Source of the DNA: Peptoniphilus obesi ph1
GTDB lineage: Bacteria > Bacillota > Clostridia > Tissierellales > Peptoniphilaceae
Direction of reading: 5' to 3'
DNA: 64,000 nucleotides
NCBI RefSeq assembly: GCF_000311865.1
Contig: NZ_HE978580.1
Coordinates: 731,980-795,979, forward strand
Under the pieces are notes generated by a model. It was not told the origin of the DNA, made no database searches, and saw only the letters and a program-made list of their open reading frames with translations. The translations under genes and the position numbers were made by a program. Position 1 is the stretch's first letter. Each line of letters starts with the position of its first letter. Positions 1-9,046 of this stretch are shown here, one piece after another.

Positions 1-1564
1 CTTCATCCATCAATCTTAGTAGGGTTGGTTTTAAGCTTGAAGGAGATTGGAGGAGGTGTTTATAGGTTCCATTTAAATTTCCTGTTGATAGGTTTTTAAA
101 AAAATCAACTGCATCTTTTCCTATTTCATAATTTGATGTCATAAGGGATAAATCACAATATCCATTGGCTGTTTGTTCATTATAGTTTCCTGTTCCTATT
201 TGTGTTATGTAATTCCATGAATTTTTATCTTTTAAGGTTATTAAACAAATTTTAGAATGGACTTTAAAACCAGCCATGCCATATATAATGTTGCAGCCTG
301 CATCAAATAAAATTTTTGAATAATCAAGATTGTTTTGTTCATCAAATCTCGCCCTAAGTTCCATTAGGACTAAAACTTCCTTGCCATTTTCTGCAGCCCT
401 GCAAAGTAAATCTACTAATCTAGAGTTTTTTGCAAGTCTATATATTGTAATTTTTATACTAACAACTCTTGGATCTGTAGATGCTTGTTCTATTAATTTC
501 AAAAAAGAATCCATGCTGTCATAAGGATATGAAAGTAGATAATCTCTTTTATTTAATTTTTCTATAAGATCATCTGTAAATCCAAATTTTTGTCCAAGTT
601 TTGGCAAGTAATTGCTGTAAGAATTGTTCGCTATAAAGTCTTCACTTAGATAGTCCTTAAGTTCTGATACATAATCCATATCTAGTGGCGATTCGCTTTC
701 TATTATTTGTATTGGGTCTATATTTAATTCTTGGCAAATTAGTTTTTCAAATTTTTTCTTAGCTTTTTTATCGACTTCTACCCTAACCGCTTGTAATCTT
801 TTTCTTTTCTTAAGTATTTTTTTCATTTGTGACCTATAATCGACTTCATCATATAAAATCTCATCATCAATTGATAGGTCTGTGTTTCTTGTTACTCTTA
901 TTATTGTTTTTGATAATACTTTTGATTTAGGATAGCATTCTTCAACATATTCAAGGATTACTCTTGATGATCTAGTGTAATAATTACCTGTTGAACTAGG
1001 AAGCTTTATAATTTTTGAAATGAATTTTGGAACAGCAACTATTCCATAAGACATTGCATCTTCTTTTTCGAGTTCTAGTAAAATATATTCTGATCCATTT
1101 TCCATAAAAGGAATTGGTCTATGGCTATTGATTGTTATTGGGTTTAATATTGGCAACAAATACTCTTTAAAGTGTTTATAAAGAGCGCTCTTTTGTGCCT
1201 TGGAAAGTTCTCCGATTTCTAAATTATAATAGCCATTTTCCCTAAATTGTTTTTCTACTTTTTTAAATATTTGGTCTTTTTTGCCATAAAGGTCCATGCT
1301 TTGAATTGATTCAAAAATTAATTGCAATTGTTCTGCTGCTGTAAGACCACTCTTATTATCTTCTTGGCCTTCTTTTAGCATGCTCAAATCAGTGAGTCCA
1401 CCAACTCTTACCATCATAAATTCATCTAAGTTTGAACAAAATATTTGCAAAAATTTTAGTTTTTCAAAAAGTGGAACACTTTCATCCAAAGCTTCTTCCA
1501 TAACTCTTAAATTAAATTTAAGCCAGGATAATTCTCGGTTTTGCGTGTAACTATAATCAGTCAT
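1..1564 (-). CDS. ppk1: Polyphosphate kinase PPK1, C-terminus missing at window edge
   Basis: Makes inorganic polyphosphate reversibly from ATP. The first 521 codons are in the window; the family is usually about 690-720 residues, so roughly the last quarter lies beyond base 1. The N-terminus reads MTDYSYTQNRELSWLKFN, the usual PPK1 beginning, followed by FCSNLDEFMMVRVGGL. The catalytic phospho-histidine lies in YGMAGFKVHSKICLI (His436, bases 257-259), next to where E. coli PPK1 carries His435. The start is the ATG at 1562-1564 behind AAAGGAG, and it overlaps the ppx stop by 8 bases, so the two are translationally coupled. Identification is by motif; no frameshift seen. Confidence 0.95.
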   Translation of the reverse strand, partial: MTDYSYTQNRELSWLKFNLRVMEEALDESVPLFEKLKFLQIFCSNLDEFMMVRVGGLTDLSMLKEGQEDNKSGLTAAEQLQLIFESIQSMDLYGKKDQIFKKVEKQFRENGYYNLEIGELSKAQKSALYKHFKEYLLPILNPITINSHRPIPFMENGSEYILLELEKEDAMSYGIVAVPKFISKIIKLPSSTGNYYTRSSRVILEYVEECYPKSKVLSKTIIRVTRNTDLSIDDEILYDEVDYRSQMKKILKKRKRLQAVRVEVDKKAKKKFEKLICQELNIDPIQIIESESPLDMDYVSELKDYLSEDFIANNSYSNYLPKLGQKFGFTDDLIEKLNKRDYLLSYPYDSMDSFLKLIEQASTDPRVVSIKITIYRLAKNSRLVDLLCRAAENGKEVLVLMELRARFDEQNNLDYSKILFDAGCNIIYGMAGFKVHSKICLITLKDKNSWNYITQIGTGNYNEQTANGYCDLSLMTSNYEIGKDAVDFFKNLSTGNLNGTYKHLLQSPSSLKPTLLRLMDE

Positions 1565-2480
1565 AGTCTATCTCCTTTAGTTTAAGATTCAAATATCCTT
1601 CTCTTACACCATTTTTTGATATATCTATGTCCTTTATGTCTAAAAGTTTCAAAACTCTTCTTAAAATTAACATTCCCGTTACTTGGGTGTGTATACGTTC
1701 TGGAACTATTTGCAGTGTTTTCTTTAAAAGATTTGGGTCATTGTTTATAAAACCTAAAATAAGCTTTTCAAGTTCTTGATCACTCACATGCTTATTTGTA
1801 TCTTTTCCATAAAATTCTTGGGAAATATTTCCACTTGCACGTATAGTTCCACCAATTCCATAAAGTTTATCTACTTTTTCTATTTTTATTGGATATTCTT
1901 TCAAAAGTTTTGTAACTTGTTCTTCTATAATATAACTTTCTTCAAAGGTTGGAATTATTGATGCTACATTTTTCTTATAGATAGAAAGTGATCCTTCCGG
2001 AAGCGATATAGAATCTACATATTCACCGTCTTTTATATAAATAATTTCTGTAGAACCTCCACCTATATCAACAATATAGGCATCTTCTCCTTTTATATCC
2101 CTTTCCATCAAAAGTCCATGGTAGTCGCAAAAACCTTCCATCTTGCCACTAAGTAGGTCAAGTTTAAATGATGTTTCATCTTCTAATCTTTTGATAATAT
2201 CTTTTGAATTTTTAGCATTTCTTATTGCGGCTGTTGCAAATACAAAATAATCTTCTATTTCAAATTCATTCATGATTTTTTTGTACTTTTTAAGTATTTT
2301 TATTGCCTTATTGATACCAAAGTCGCTCATTATATCGTCTTCTACGTAAGAACTAAGACCAGCAAAAGTTTTTTTTGTTGAAATTGTCTTATATTTTTTC
2401 TTGTTCATCTTATAAATATTAAATCTTATTGTATTTGATCCAATATCTATAACTGCATATTTTCTTATTTCTATAGACAT
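1557..2480 (-). CDS. ppx: Exopolyphosphatase / guanosine pentaphosphatase (Ppx/GppA family)
   Basis: ASKHA-fold phosphatase that removes terminal phosphate from polyphosphate or pppGpp. The N-terminal phosphate loop is DIGSNTIRF (from residue 12) and the second is DIGGGSTE (138-145). Glu115 in LSGKMEG sits where the catalytic Glu of E. coli Ppx lies. At 307 residues it is the short bacterial form without the C-terminal HD-like domain of E. coli Ppx. It starts at an ATG behind GGAGGG and is the first gene of a ppx-ppk1 pair with overlapping ends. Substrate choice (polyP or pppGpp) cannot be settled from sequence; the ppk1 neighbour favours polyP. Confidence 0.92.
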   Translation of the reverse strand: MSIEIRKYAVIDIGSNTIRFNIYKMNKKKYKTISTKKTFAGLSSYVEDDIMSDFGINKAIKILKKYKKIMNEFEIEDYFVFATAAIRNAKNSKDIIKRLEDETSFKLDLLSGKMEGFCDYHGLLMERDIKGEDAYIVDIGGGSTEIIYIKDGEYVDSISLPEGSLSIYKKNVASIIPTFEESYIIEEQVTKLLKEYPIKIEKVDKLYGIGGTIRASGNISQEFYGKDTNKHVSDQELEKLILGFINNDPNLLKKTLQIVPERIHTQVTGMLILRRVLKLLDIKDIDISKNGVREGYLNLKLKEIDYD

Positions 2481-2535
2481 AAAGACCCTCCAGCTCCTCT
2501 TTTATATCATTTAATAGTAAAATTTATGTAAAATC

Positions 2536-3063
2536 TTAGCATAATTTGTGTTTAAGTTTCTTATTTATATATTTATCCATTAATATATCTGCTAATTTAT
2601 AACATATATATCCAAGAATTATGCCTCCTAATACATCTGTTGGAAAATGTACATATAAATATAATCTTGTTATTCCCATAATTATTGCAAAAACAAACAT
2701 AAATTTTCCGAATTTTTTCATATATTTATTTACTGTAAAGGCAGTTGCAAATGCAGAAAAAGTGTGGCCCGATGGAAAAGAATAGTCCTTTAGTTCTTTT
2801 ACTATAATATCTACATTATAGAGATCATAAGGTCTTATTCTTGCAAAAATTGGTTTTAAAAGTAAATTTCCAAGTAATAAACAAAATATAAGTGAAAGCA
2901 AGATATGAATGCCAAGTTGTCTGGTATCTTTTTTTATAAAAAAGAATAATCCAATAATAATAAAAACTATGCCGGCCTTTCCCATATAATTAAATGCCAT
3001 GGCAATTTTGTCAAAGATTGGATTTTGAAAATTAGAAATAAAATCAAGTATAGTTTTTTCCAT
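2536..3063 (-). CDS. PAP2-family membrane phosphatase
   Basis: Integral membrane lipid-phosphate phosphatase of the type-2 phosphatidic acid phosphatase family. The three family motifs are all present: K70-x6-R77-P78, P97-S-G-H100, and R133-x5-H139-x3-D143, where His100 and His139 are the expected catalytic histidines. About five or six hydrophobic segments fit the 175-residue length. Possible substrates are undecaprenyl pyrophosphate, phosphatidylglycerophosphate or phosphatidate; sequence alone does not choose. It is transcribed divergently from the ABC exporter and starts at ATG after AAAGGAG. The 55-base gap to ppx allows shared transcription. Confidence 0.9.
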   Translation of the reverse strand: MEKTILDFISNFQNPIFDKIAMAFNYMGKAGIVFIIIGLFFFIKKDTRQLGIHILLSLIFCLLLGNLLLKPIFARIRPYDLYNVDIIVKELKDYSFPSGHTFSAFATAFTVNKYMKKFGKFMFVFAIIMGITRLYLYVHFPTDVLGGIILGYICYKLADILMDKYINKKLKHKLC

Positions 3064-3176
3064 AATTACTCCTTTATATATTTTAAATAAGTTAAATTAA
3101 TAAATTATTTTTATATTTTATATAGTATATAATAAATACATCATATAAATTAAATCTAATTTAGAAAAGGTGAACT

Positions 3177-4922
3177 ATGCTTAAAAAAATTTTATCATAT
3201 GTAAAAGAATATAAAAAATATGCCCTGCTTTCACCTGTTTTTGTTGTTGTGGAAGTAATTATGGACATTATTATTCCCTATCTGATGAGCTTAATAATAG
3301 ATATGGGAATAGAGACTAAATCTCAAACTGCTATTTTAAAAATTGGCGGCCTTTTGATAATTTCTGTTCTTATCGCCCTTGGAACTGGAATTTTATCTGG
3401 CTATTTTGCCACAAAGGCATCAGCTGGTTTTGCGAAAAACTTAAGGCTTGGAATCTACAAAAAAATCCAATCTTTTGCCTTTAAAGATATTGAAGAATTT
3501 TCAACTGGTAGTCTTATGACCAGGATGTCAACAGATGTGCAAAATGTTCAAATGTCTTTTCAAATGTCGACAAGGCTGGCTATAAGATCTCCTCTTATGA
3601 TAGCTTTTTCTTTATTTATGGCACTTAGGATAAATAGGGGACTTGCTTTTAACTTTTTAATTATTTTTCCTATTATAGGTTTGGGTATAGCCTTCATATT
3701 TTTTAATGCCTACCCAATATTTAAAAAACTTTTTAAAATTATAGACAAGATGAACACTATTATCTCAGAAAACTTATCTGGAATAAGGGTAGTTAAAAAC
3801 TTCAACAAGATGGACCACGAAAGTGAAAAGTTTGATGAGACTGCCTATGATTTATATCTAAAAAGTAAAAGAGTTTCAAAACTTATGGCTCTGCAAAATC
3901 CTTTGATGCAATTTTGTATCTATATAGTTTCTTTGATTATTGCCTGGCTTGGAACCAAGTATATTTTAGTTGGATCTTTAAAAACTGGTCAGCTTTTAAG
4001 TATGCTTACTTACTCTTTCCAAATCCAAATATCACTTATGCTTTTATCTTTTGTCCTTATTCAAATTATTATTTCAGCAAACTCAGTGACCCGTATATAT
4101 GAAGTCTTAGATCATGAGACATCAATGTCTGAAAACAAAGATGGGATAAAAGATGTTAAAAATGGAGAAATTATTTTTGATAATGTTAATTTTTCTTATA
4201 TCGATGATGAAAATAAATGTGCTATAAAAAATATCAATTTAAAAATAAAATCTGGAGACAAGCTTGGAATAATAGGTGCTACTGGATCTGGTAAATCCTC
4301 TCTTGTTAGTTTAATTCCAAGACTTTATGATGTAAGTTCTGGATCTGTTAAGGTTGGTGGATTTGATGTAAAAGATTACAATCTAAAAGCCTTAAGAGAT
4401 AGTGTTTCTATGGTTTTACAGAAAAACCAACTTTTCTCCGGAACTGTAAAAGAAAATCTAAAGTGGGGCGATGAAAATGCTAGCGATCAAGAAATAATCC
4501 ATGCAGCAAAAATTGCCCAAGCCCACGATTTTATTATGGAAGCAGAAGATGGATATGACAGACCTGTTCAAAGAGGTGGAAGCAACTTCTCTGGTGGTCA
4601 AAGACAAAGGCTTTGTATAGCTAGGTCTTTACTAAAGGACCCAAAAATTCTCATCCTAGATGATTCAACATCTGCGCTTGATACGCAAACTGAAGCAAAT
4701 ATAATAAAAGAACTTAATAAAACTCGTCCTGATATGACAAGAATTATAATTTCTCAAAGAATCAAATCAATAAAAGATTCTGATTATATACTTGTCATGG
4801 ACAAGGGAGAAATCATTGATATAGGAAGTCATGAAGATCTTATTAAGACTAGTCCTATTTATAGAGAAATAAGTGAAACTCAAAGTGAAGGAGGAGATTT
4901 TGATGAGCCAAAAAAAGACTAA
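3177..4922 (+). CDS. ABC exporter half-transporter with degenerate ATPase site
   Basis: Type-IV ABC exporter subunit of 581 residues: six-helix membrane domain (about 1-310) then nucleotide-binding domain. Walker A is GATGSGKS (367-374), the signature FSGGQ (471-475) is intact, but Walker B is ILILD followed by Asp496 instead of the catalytic Glu, and the switch His is Gln527 (SQR for AHR). These are the signs of the degenerate-site partner of a heterodimeric exporter (as in TM287/288, BmrCD, LmrCD). The next gene is the partner; their ends overlap by 20 bases. Substrate unknown: drugs, lipids or peptides are all possible. Start is ATG behind AAAAGGTG. Confidence 0.93.
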   Translation: MLKKILSYVKEYKKYALLSPVFVVVEVIMDIIIPYLMSLIIDMGIETKSQTAILKIGGLLIISVLIALGTGILSGYFATKASAGFAKNLRLGIYKKIQSFAFKDIEEFSTGSLMTRMSTDVQNVQMSFQMSTRLAIRSPLMIAFSLFMALRINRGLAFNFLIIFPIIGLGIAFIFFNAYPIFKKLFKIIDKMNTIISENLSGIRVVKNFNKMDHESEKFDETAYDLYLKSKRVSKLMALQNPLMQFCIYIVSLIIAWLGTKYILVGSLKTGQLLSMLTYSFQIQISLMLLSFVLIQIIISANSVTRIYEVLDHETSMSENKDGIKDVKNGEIIFDNVNFSYIDDENKCAIKNINLKIKSGDKLGIIGATGSGKSSLVSLIPRLYDVSSGSVKVGGFDVKDYNLKALRDSVSMVLQKNQLFSGTVKENLKWGDENASDQEIIHAAKIAQAHDFIMEAEDGYDRPVQRGGSNFSGGQRQRLCIARSLLKDPKILILDDSTSALDTQTEANIIKELNKTRPDMTRIIISQRIKSIKDSDYILVMDKGEIIDIGSHEDLIKTSPIYREISETQSEGGDFDEPKKD

Positions 4923-6792
4923 AGCAAAAATCACATCTCCTGAAAATATTAAAGCTTTAAAAAAGATTATGAGCTTGTTTTTTAAAGAATCTAAGTTCAA
5001 ATTTATATTTATAGTTTTTCTTGTTTTATTTTCAGGTTTTGTCGGCATTCTTCCGTCTATATTTTTAAAAATACTAATAGATGAATATATTATTCCAATG
5101 ATGCAGATGGCTAATCCTAGTTTTGCTCCTTTATTTAAACTATTAAGTATTTTTGGTCTTATATATTTTGCAGGAGTTTCTGCAACTTTTATCTATTCAA
5201 GAATGATGATTAATATATCAGAAAATATATTAAAAGACCTAAGGTCAAATCTTTTTAGGCATATGGAATTTTTCCCAATATCTTATTTTGATAATAGGTC
5301 CCACGGAGATATTATGAGTGTTTATACAAATGATATTTCCACCCTGCAACAATTAATGACAAATACAATACCTGGTTTATTATCATCTATTGTTACTCTT
5401 GTCGCGGTTATTGTTGCCATGATAATAACATCTCCTGTCCTATTTATAGTAGTTATAGTTTCTGTAATAGTGCTTTTATATACTTTAAATAATGTTGGGG
5501 GTAAGTCATCAGAATATTATTTTAAATTGCAACAATCTCTAGGCAAGCAAAACGGCTTTGTCGAAGAAACTATCGACGGTCAAAAAGTAATCAAGGTCTT
5601 TTCTCATGAAGAAAATATTATAAAGGACTTCGAAAAAATTAATACTGAACTTGCAAAAAATACAACACTTGCAAATAGGTATTCTCTTTTCTTGCTTCCT
5701 ATTGTATTTAATATAGGAAACTTGCAATATGCTTTTCTTGCAATTATTGGAGGTCTATTTGCAATCAATGGATCTTTTGGCATAACAATTGGTACAATTG
5801 CATCCTATTTACAATTATCAAAAGTATTTTCCGGACCAATAAGAAATATATCTCAACAGATGAACATGGTTGCATCTGCACTTGGTGGATCCATTCGTAT
5901 CTTTGATATGTTGGATGTTGAAAAAGAAATTGATGATGGTTTTGTAGAACTTATATCTGCAAGATACGACCAAGATAATAATTTAGTAGAAGTCTTAGAA
6001 GAAAGTGAAGATTCTTTTAAGGCATGGAAAAATACAAAGACTGGTGAAATCAAAAAGTTGAGAGGAGAAATAATTTTTGACCATGTTTCTTTTTCATATG
6101 ATGGGAAAAATACAGTCCTTCACGATATTTCTATCCATGCAAAGCCTGGACAAAAAATCGCCCTTGTCGGAGAAACTGGTGCAGGAAAAACTACAATCAC
6201 AAATCTTTTAAATAGGTTTTATGAAATTGATTCTGGAAAAATAACTTATGATGGAATCGATATAAAAGATATTAAAAAGAAGGATTTAAGAAGCTCACTT
6301 GGCATAGTCCTTCAAGATATAAATTTATTTACTGGAAGCATAAATTATAACCTGGCTTATGGAGTTGGAAAAATAGACCAAGAAGAAATTATCGATTCAG
6401 CTAAAAAATCTCAAGCACATGATTTTATTTCTCTTTTACCAGATGGATATGACACAATGATATCTGGAACAAATTTAGATATTTCCCAAGGTCAAGCACA
6501 ACTTCTTTCCATAGCTAGAACAGAGATTTATGATCCGGCAGTCTTGATTTTAGATGAGGCAACATCTTCTATCGACTCTCGTACTGAGAAACTTGTTCAA
6601 GATTCTATGGACCAAGTTATGAAAGGAAGAACTAGTTTTGTAATTGCCCACAGGCTTTCAACTGTAAAAAACTCAGATGCCATAATAGTTTTATCTAAGG
6701 GTAGAATTATTGAAAGAGGAAATCACGAAGAACTTCTTGAACAAAAGGGAGTTTATTACAAGTTATATACTGGTGGATTTGAAGATAATTAA
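4903..6792 (+). CDS. ABC exporter half-transporter with catalytic Walker B
   Basis: Second half (629 residues) of the heterodimeric exporter. Walker A GETGAGKT (423-430), Walker B VLILD with catalytic Glu552, and switch His583 (AHRLST) are canonical, while the signature reads ISQGQ (527-531) instead of LSGGQ. This complements the upstream subunit: that subunit's intact FSGGQ pairs with this Walker A/B to form the working site, and the two altered halves form the dead site. An insertion of about 45 residues (345-390) precedes the nucleotide-binding domain. The longer frame opens at a GTG at 4873, but AAGGAGGAG (4888-4896) clearly serves the ATG at 4903. Confidence 0.94.
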   Translation: MSQKKTKAKITSPENIKALKKIMSLFFKESKFKFIFIVFLVLFSGFVGILPSIFLKILIDEYIIPMMQMANPSFAPLFKLLSIFGLIYFAGVSATFIYSRMMINISENILKDLRSNLFRHMEFFPISYFDNRSHGDIMSVYTNDISTLQQLMTNTIPGLLSSIVTLVAVIVAMIITSPVLFIVVIVSVIVLLYTLNNVGGKSSEYYFKLQQSLGKQNGFVEETIDGQKVIKVFSHEENIIKDFEKINTELAKNTTLANRYSLFLLPIVFNIGNLQYAFLAIIGGLFAINGSFGITIGTIASYLQLSKVFSGPIRNISQQMNMVASALGGSIRIFDMLDVEKEIDDGFVELISARYDQDNNLVEVLEESEDSFKAWKNTKTGEIKKLRGEIIFDHVSFSYDGKNTVLHDISIHAKPGQKIALVGETGAGKTTITNLLNRFYEIDSGKITYDGIDIKDIKKKDLRSSLGIVLQDINLFTGSINYNLAYGVGKIDQEEIIDSAKKSQAHDFISLLPDGYDTMISGTNLDISQGQAQLLSIARTEIYDPAVLILDEATSSIDSRTEKLVQDSMDQVMKGRTSFVIAHRLSTVKNSDAIIVLSKGRIIERGNHEELLEQKGVYYKLYTGGFEDN

Positions 6793-6803
6793 TTGGGTGA
6801 AAT

Positions 6804-7451
6804 ATGAATATAAAAACTCTTAATAATTTTAAAAAAATAATAATTTATTTGGCATTTTATATTATCTTAAGTGCCTTGATAGTATATTTTAATTTAAATA
6901 GAAGGTATTTAATTTTTAATCTGGGCTTAAGTTTTATAGCCTATATATTTTCAAACCTAGCCCTAATTAAAAAATACAAATTCTTGACACTATTTTCACT
7001 TTTGGCTTGCTTTGTCTTTTTTCCAAATGCTATTTATATGTTTACAGATTTTATCCATATAAAAACTGCTGAATTTTATCAAATTAACTCTGGAAAAGTC
7101 ATTTACAATATGGATTATATAAATTGGATAAAGCTTGCCCTAGATAATCTTATGATTTTACTCTCCTTAGTTTTGAGTTTTGAAACTTTTGTAAATATTC
7201 TAAAATCTCTACATTGCTATGGCTATAAGTTTGCAAGTTTTGTTTTACTTTTATTTTTTAGTTTGGTAAATGGTTTTGCAGTCTATATTGGAAGGTTTTT
7301 AAGGTTTAATTCTTGGGATATTTTTAAAATCCATAAGATTATGCTAGGTCTTATTAATAATCTGACTATAAACGACTATTATCTTTTGGGAACTTTTTGT
7401 CTCTTCCAATTTCTTGTGATTATTTTGTTTGCAAACCTAAAAAGTAATTAA
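6804..7451 (+). CDS. DUF1361 membrane protein
   Basis: Multi-pass membrane protein of 215 residues with about six or seven hydrophobic segments. The stretch VFFPNAIYMFTDFIHI (about 70-87) matches the conserved core of DUF1361 proteins (FFPNAPY.xTD.xHL). Function is unknown in the family. It starts 12 bases after the exporter stop, behind GGGTG, so is probably cotranscribed with it. A promoter-like sequence follows the gene, marking the end of this unit. Confidence 0.8.
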   Translation: MNIKTLNNFKKIIIYLAFYIILSALIVYFNLNRRYLIFNLGLSFIAYIFSNLALIKKYKFLTLFSLLACFVFFPNAIYMFTDFIHIKTAEFYQINSGKVIYNMDYINWIKLALDNLMILLSLVLSFETFVNILKSLHCYGYKFASFVLLLFFSLVNGFAVYIGRFLRFNSWDIFKIHKIMLGLINNLTINDYYLLGTFCLFQFLVIILFANLKSN

Positions 7452-7466
7452 TAGTCTCAATTATTT

Positions 7467-7494
7467 TTGATTTAGATGATATTAGTTATATAAT
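7467..7494 (+). promoter_or_regulatory. Sigma-A type promoter for PII-like/antiporter operon
   Basis: TTGATT (7467-7472), 16-base spacer, TATAAT (7489-7494), 26 bases before the TTG start of the PII-like gene. Good match to a vegetative promoter; seen in sequence only. Confidence 0.65.
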
Positions 7495-7520
7495 GTAGTT
7501 AAAAGATAGGGAGTGATTAT

Positions 7521-7865
7521 TTGGAAAAGAAAGAATTATTATTTATCATCTTAAATGACGAGGCTCATGTAGATGATCTTTTGATTGAACTTGATAAGGC
7601 TGGTATAAGGGGAGGAACTATACTCGATTCACAAGGTATGGCTCAAACTCTTGTAGAACATTCCATAGGCGTTTCTTATAAAAATTTAAGAACCATGCTT
7701 AGTGGTGGAAGACCTTACAATAAGACAATGTTCTTGCTGCTTGATGGCGATAGAGTTGAACTGGCAAAAGATTGCGTGAGAAAAGTTGTTGGAGATATTG
7801 ATGATGAAAATGTAGGCATAATGTTTACAGTGCCTGTTAGCAGTGTAGAAGGATTGACAAAATAA
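7521..7865 (+). CDS. PII-like small signalling protein, coupled to antiporter
   Basis: A 114-residue protein with PII/GlnB-like pattern: an N-terminal beta strand (ELLFIILND), a helix, the GIRGGTILDSQG turn, a central variable loop, and C-terminal DENVGIMFTVPVSSVEG strand region. No Tyr of a classical T-loop uridylylation site is evident, so it belongs with the PII-like proteins beside transporters rather than with GlnB. Start is TTG behind GGGAGTG. Its TAA overlaps the ATG of the antiporter gene by one base, so the pair is translationally coupled; by analogy with other transporter-linked PII-like proteins it probably binds a nucleotide and modulates the antiporter (inference). Confidence 0.7.
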   Translation: MEKKELLFIILNDEAHVDDLLIELDKAGIRGGTILDSQGMAQTLVEHSIGVSYKNLRTMLSGGRPYNKTMFLLLDGDRVELAKDCVRKVVGDIDDENVGIMFTVPVSSVEGLTK

Positions 7866-9043
7866 TGAGTATATTTTATGTAGCGATATTATTATTTAGT
7901 GGACTTATATTTGCCCGTATTTTTTCAAAAATTCATTTCCCAGAAGTTACAGGATTTTTGATTGCGGGTATTATTATAGGTCCTTCTGTGTTAGGAATAA
8001 TTTCCGAAGAAGGGGTTAAAAATCTTGAAATTATAAGTAGTGTGGCTCTTAGTTTTATAGCCTTTTCTATCGGAGCAGAGATGAAAATCTCAGTACTTAA
8101 AAATTTAGGCGAAAAAATTATATTAATAACAATATTTGAAGCTTTGACCGCTTTATTGGTTGTACTTCTTGGATGTCTATTTATATTTAAATATGACCTT
8201 CCATTTTCATTAAGTCTTGCGAGTATAGCTTGTGCAACAGCACCTGCTGCAACTCTTATGGTTATTAGACAATACAAGGCCAAGGGCGAAATGGTAGATA
8301 TTTTGCTACCAGTTGTTGCTCTTGATGATGCAGTTTGTATTATAGCTTTTGGTATTTGTTCTTCAATGGCTGTTAGTATTCTTCAAGGTGGAGACTTAAG
8401 TGTTTTCTCTATGTTTATTTATCCAATTATTGAAATACTAGAATCTATTGCCTTGGGGCTTGCTGGTGGTTTTGTTTTCGTTATTTTATCTAAAAAAATG
8501 AGAACAGATAATGAATTATTATCTTTTATAATTGCAGTTATTTTTATGTTATCAGCAGTCAGTGATATGCTTAATTTATCTGGACTATTAACTCTTATGT
8601 CAGCAAGTGTTTTAATTGCAAACCTAGGAGCTACTCCAAGAAGATATTTTGATATGGTTGATAGGATTACACCACCAATATTTATGTCATTTTTCGTAAT
8701 TTCTGGTGCCGATCTAAATCTTGCAGGTTTAAAAGCAGTTGGAGCAGTTGGCGTATTTTATATTCTTGCTAGGGCCCTTGGTAAATACCTTGGAGCTTTT
8801 ACAGCAGCAAAAATTTCAGGACTTTCAAAAAAGGTTCAAAATTATCTTGGACTTACTCTTATCCCACAAGCTGGGGTTGCAATTGGTTTGTCTTTAATTG
8901 CAAGTAGAGAAATTCCAGATCCGCACGGAGCAATGATAAGAACTATAATCCTTGGTGCTACTATTGTTTACGAACTTGTAGGACCACTTTTAGCTAAGTT
9001 TTCCCTAACAAAAACAGGTTGTATAGAGGTTCATAAAAATTAA
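7865..9043 (+). CDS. Cation/proton antiporter, CPA2-like
   Basis: Integral membrane Na+ or K+/H+ exchanger of 392 residues, about 12 hydrophobic segments, starting FYVAILLFSGLIFARIF and GFLIAGIIIGPSVLG, typical of the Kef/NapA (CPA2) family. The ion-binding segment reads PVVALDDAVCIIAFG with the paired Asp residues expected in electrogenic members. It lacks the C-terminal RCK/TrkA domain of KefB/C, so regulation may come from the separate PII-like protein encoded just upstream. Start ATG overlaps the upstream stop (TAATG). Confidence 0.88.
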   Translation: MSIFYVAILLFSGLIFARIFSKIHFPEVTGFLIAGIIIGPSVLGIISEEGVKNLEIISSVALSFIAFSIGAEMKISVLKNLGEKIILITIFEALTALLVVLLGCLFIFKYDLPFSLSLASIACATAPAATLMVIRQYKAKGEMVDILLPVVALDDAVCIIAFGICSSMAVSILQGGDLSVFSMFIYPIIEILESIALGLAGGFVFVILSKKMRTDNELLSFIIAVIFMLSAVSDMLNLSGLLTLMSASVLIANLGATPRRYFDMVDRITPPIFMSFFVISGADLNLAGLKAVGAVGVFYILARALGKYLGAFTAAKISGLSKKVQNYLGLTLIPQAGVAIGLSLIASREIPDPHGAMIRTIILGATIVYELVGPLLAKFSLTKTGCIEVHKN

Positions 9044-9046
9044 AAT

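Noticed and set aside
330-524. Plus-strand open frame of 64 codons
   Set aside because: It is antisense to the ppk1 coding region, which has clear motifs; a shadow frame.
7971-8283. Minus-strand frame (start codon near 8283) opposite the antiporter gene
   Set aside because: Lies wholly antisense to the well-supported membrane protein and has no ribosome site or family motifs.
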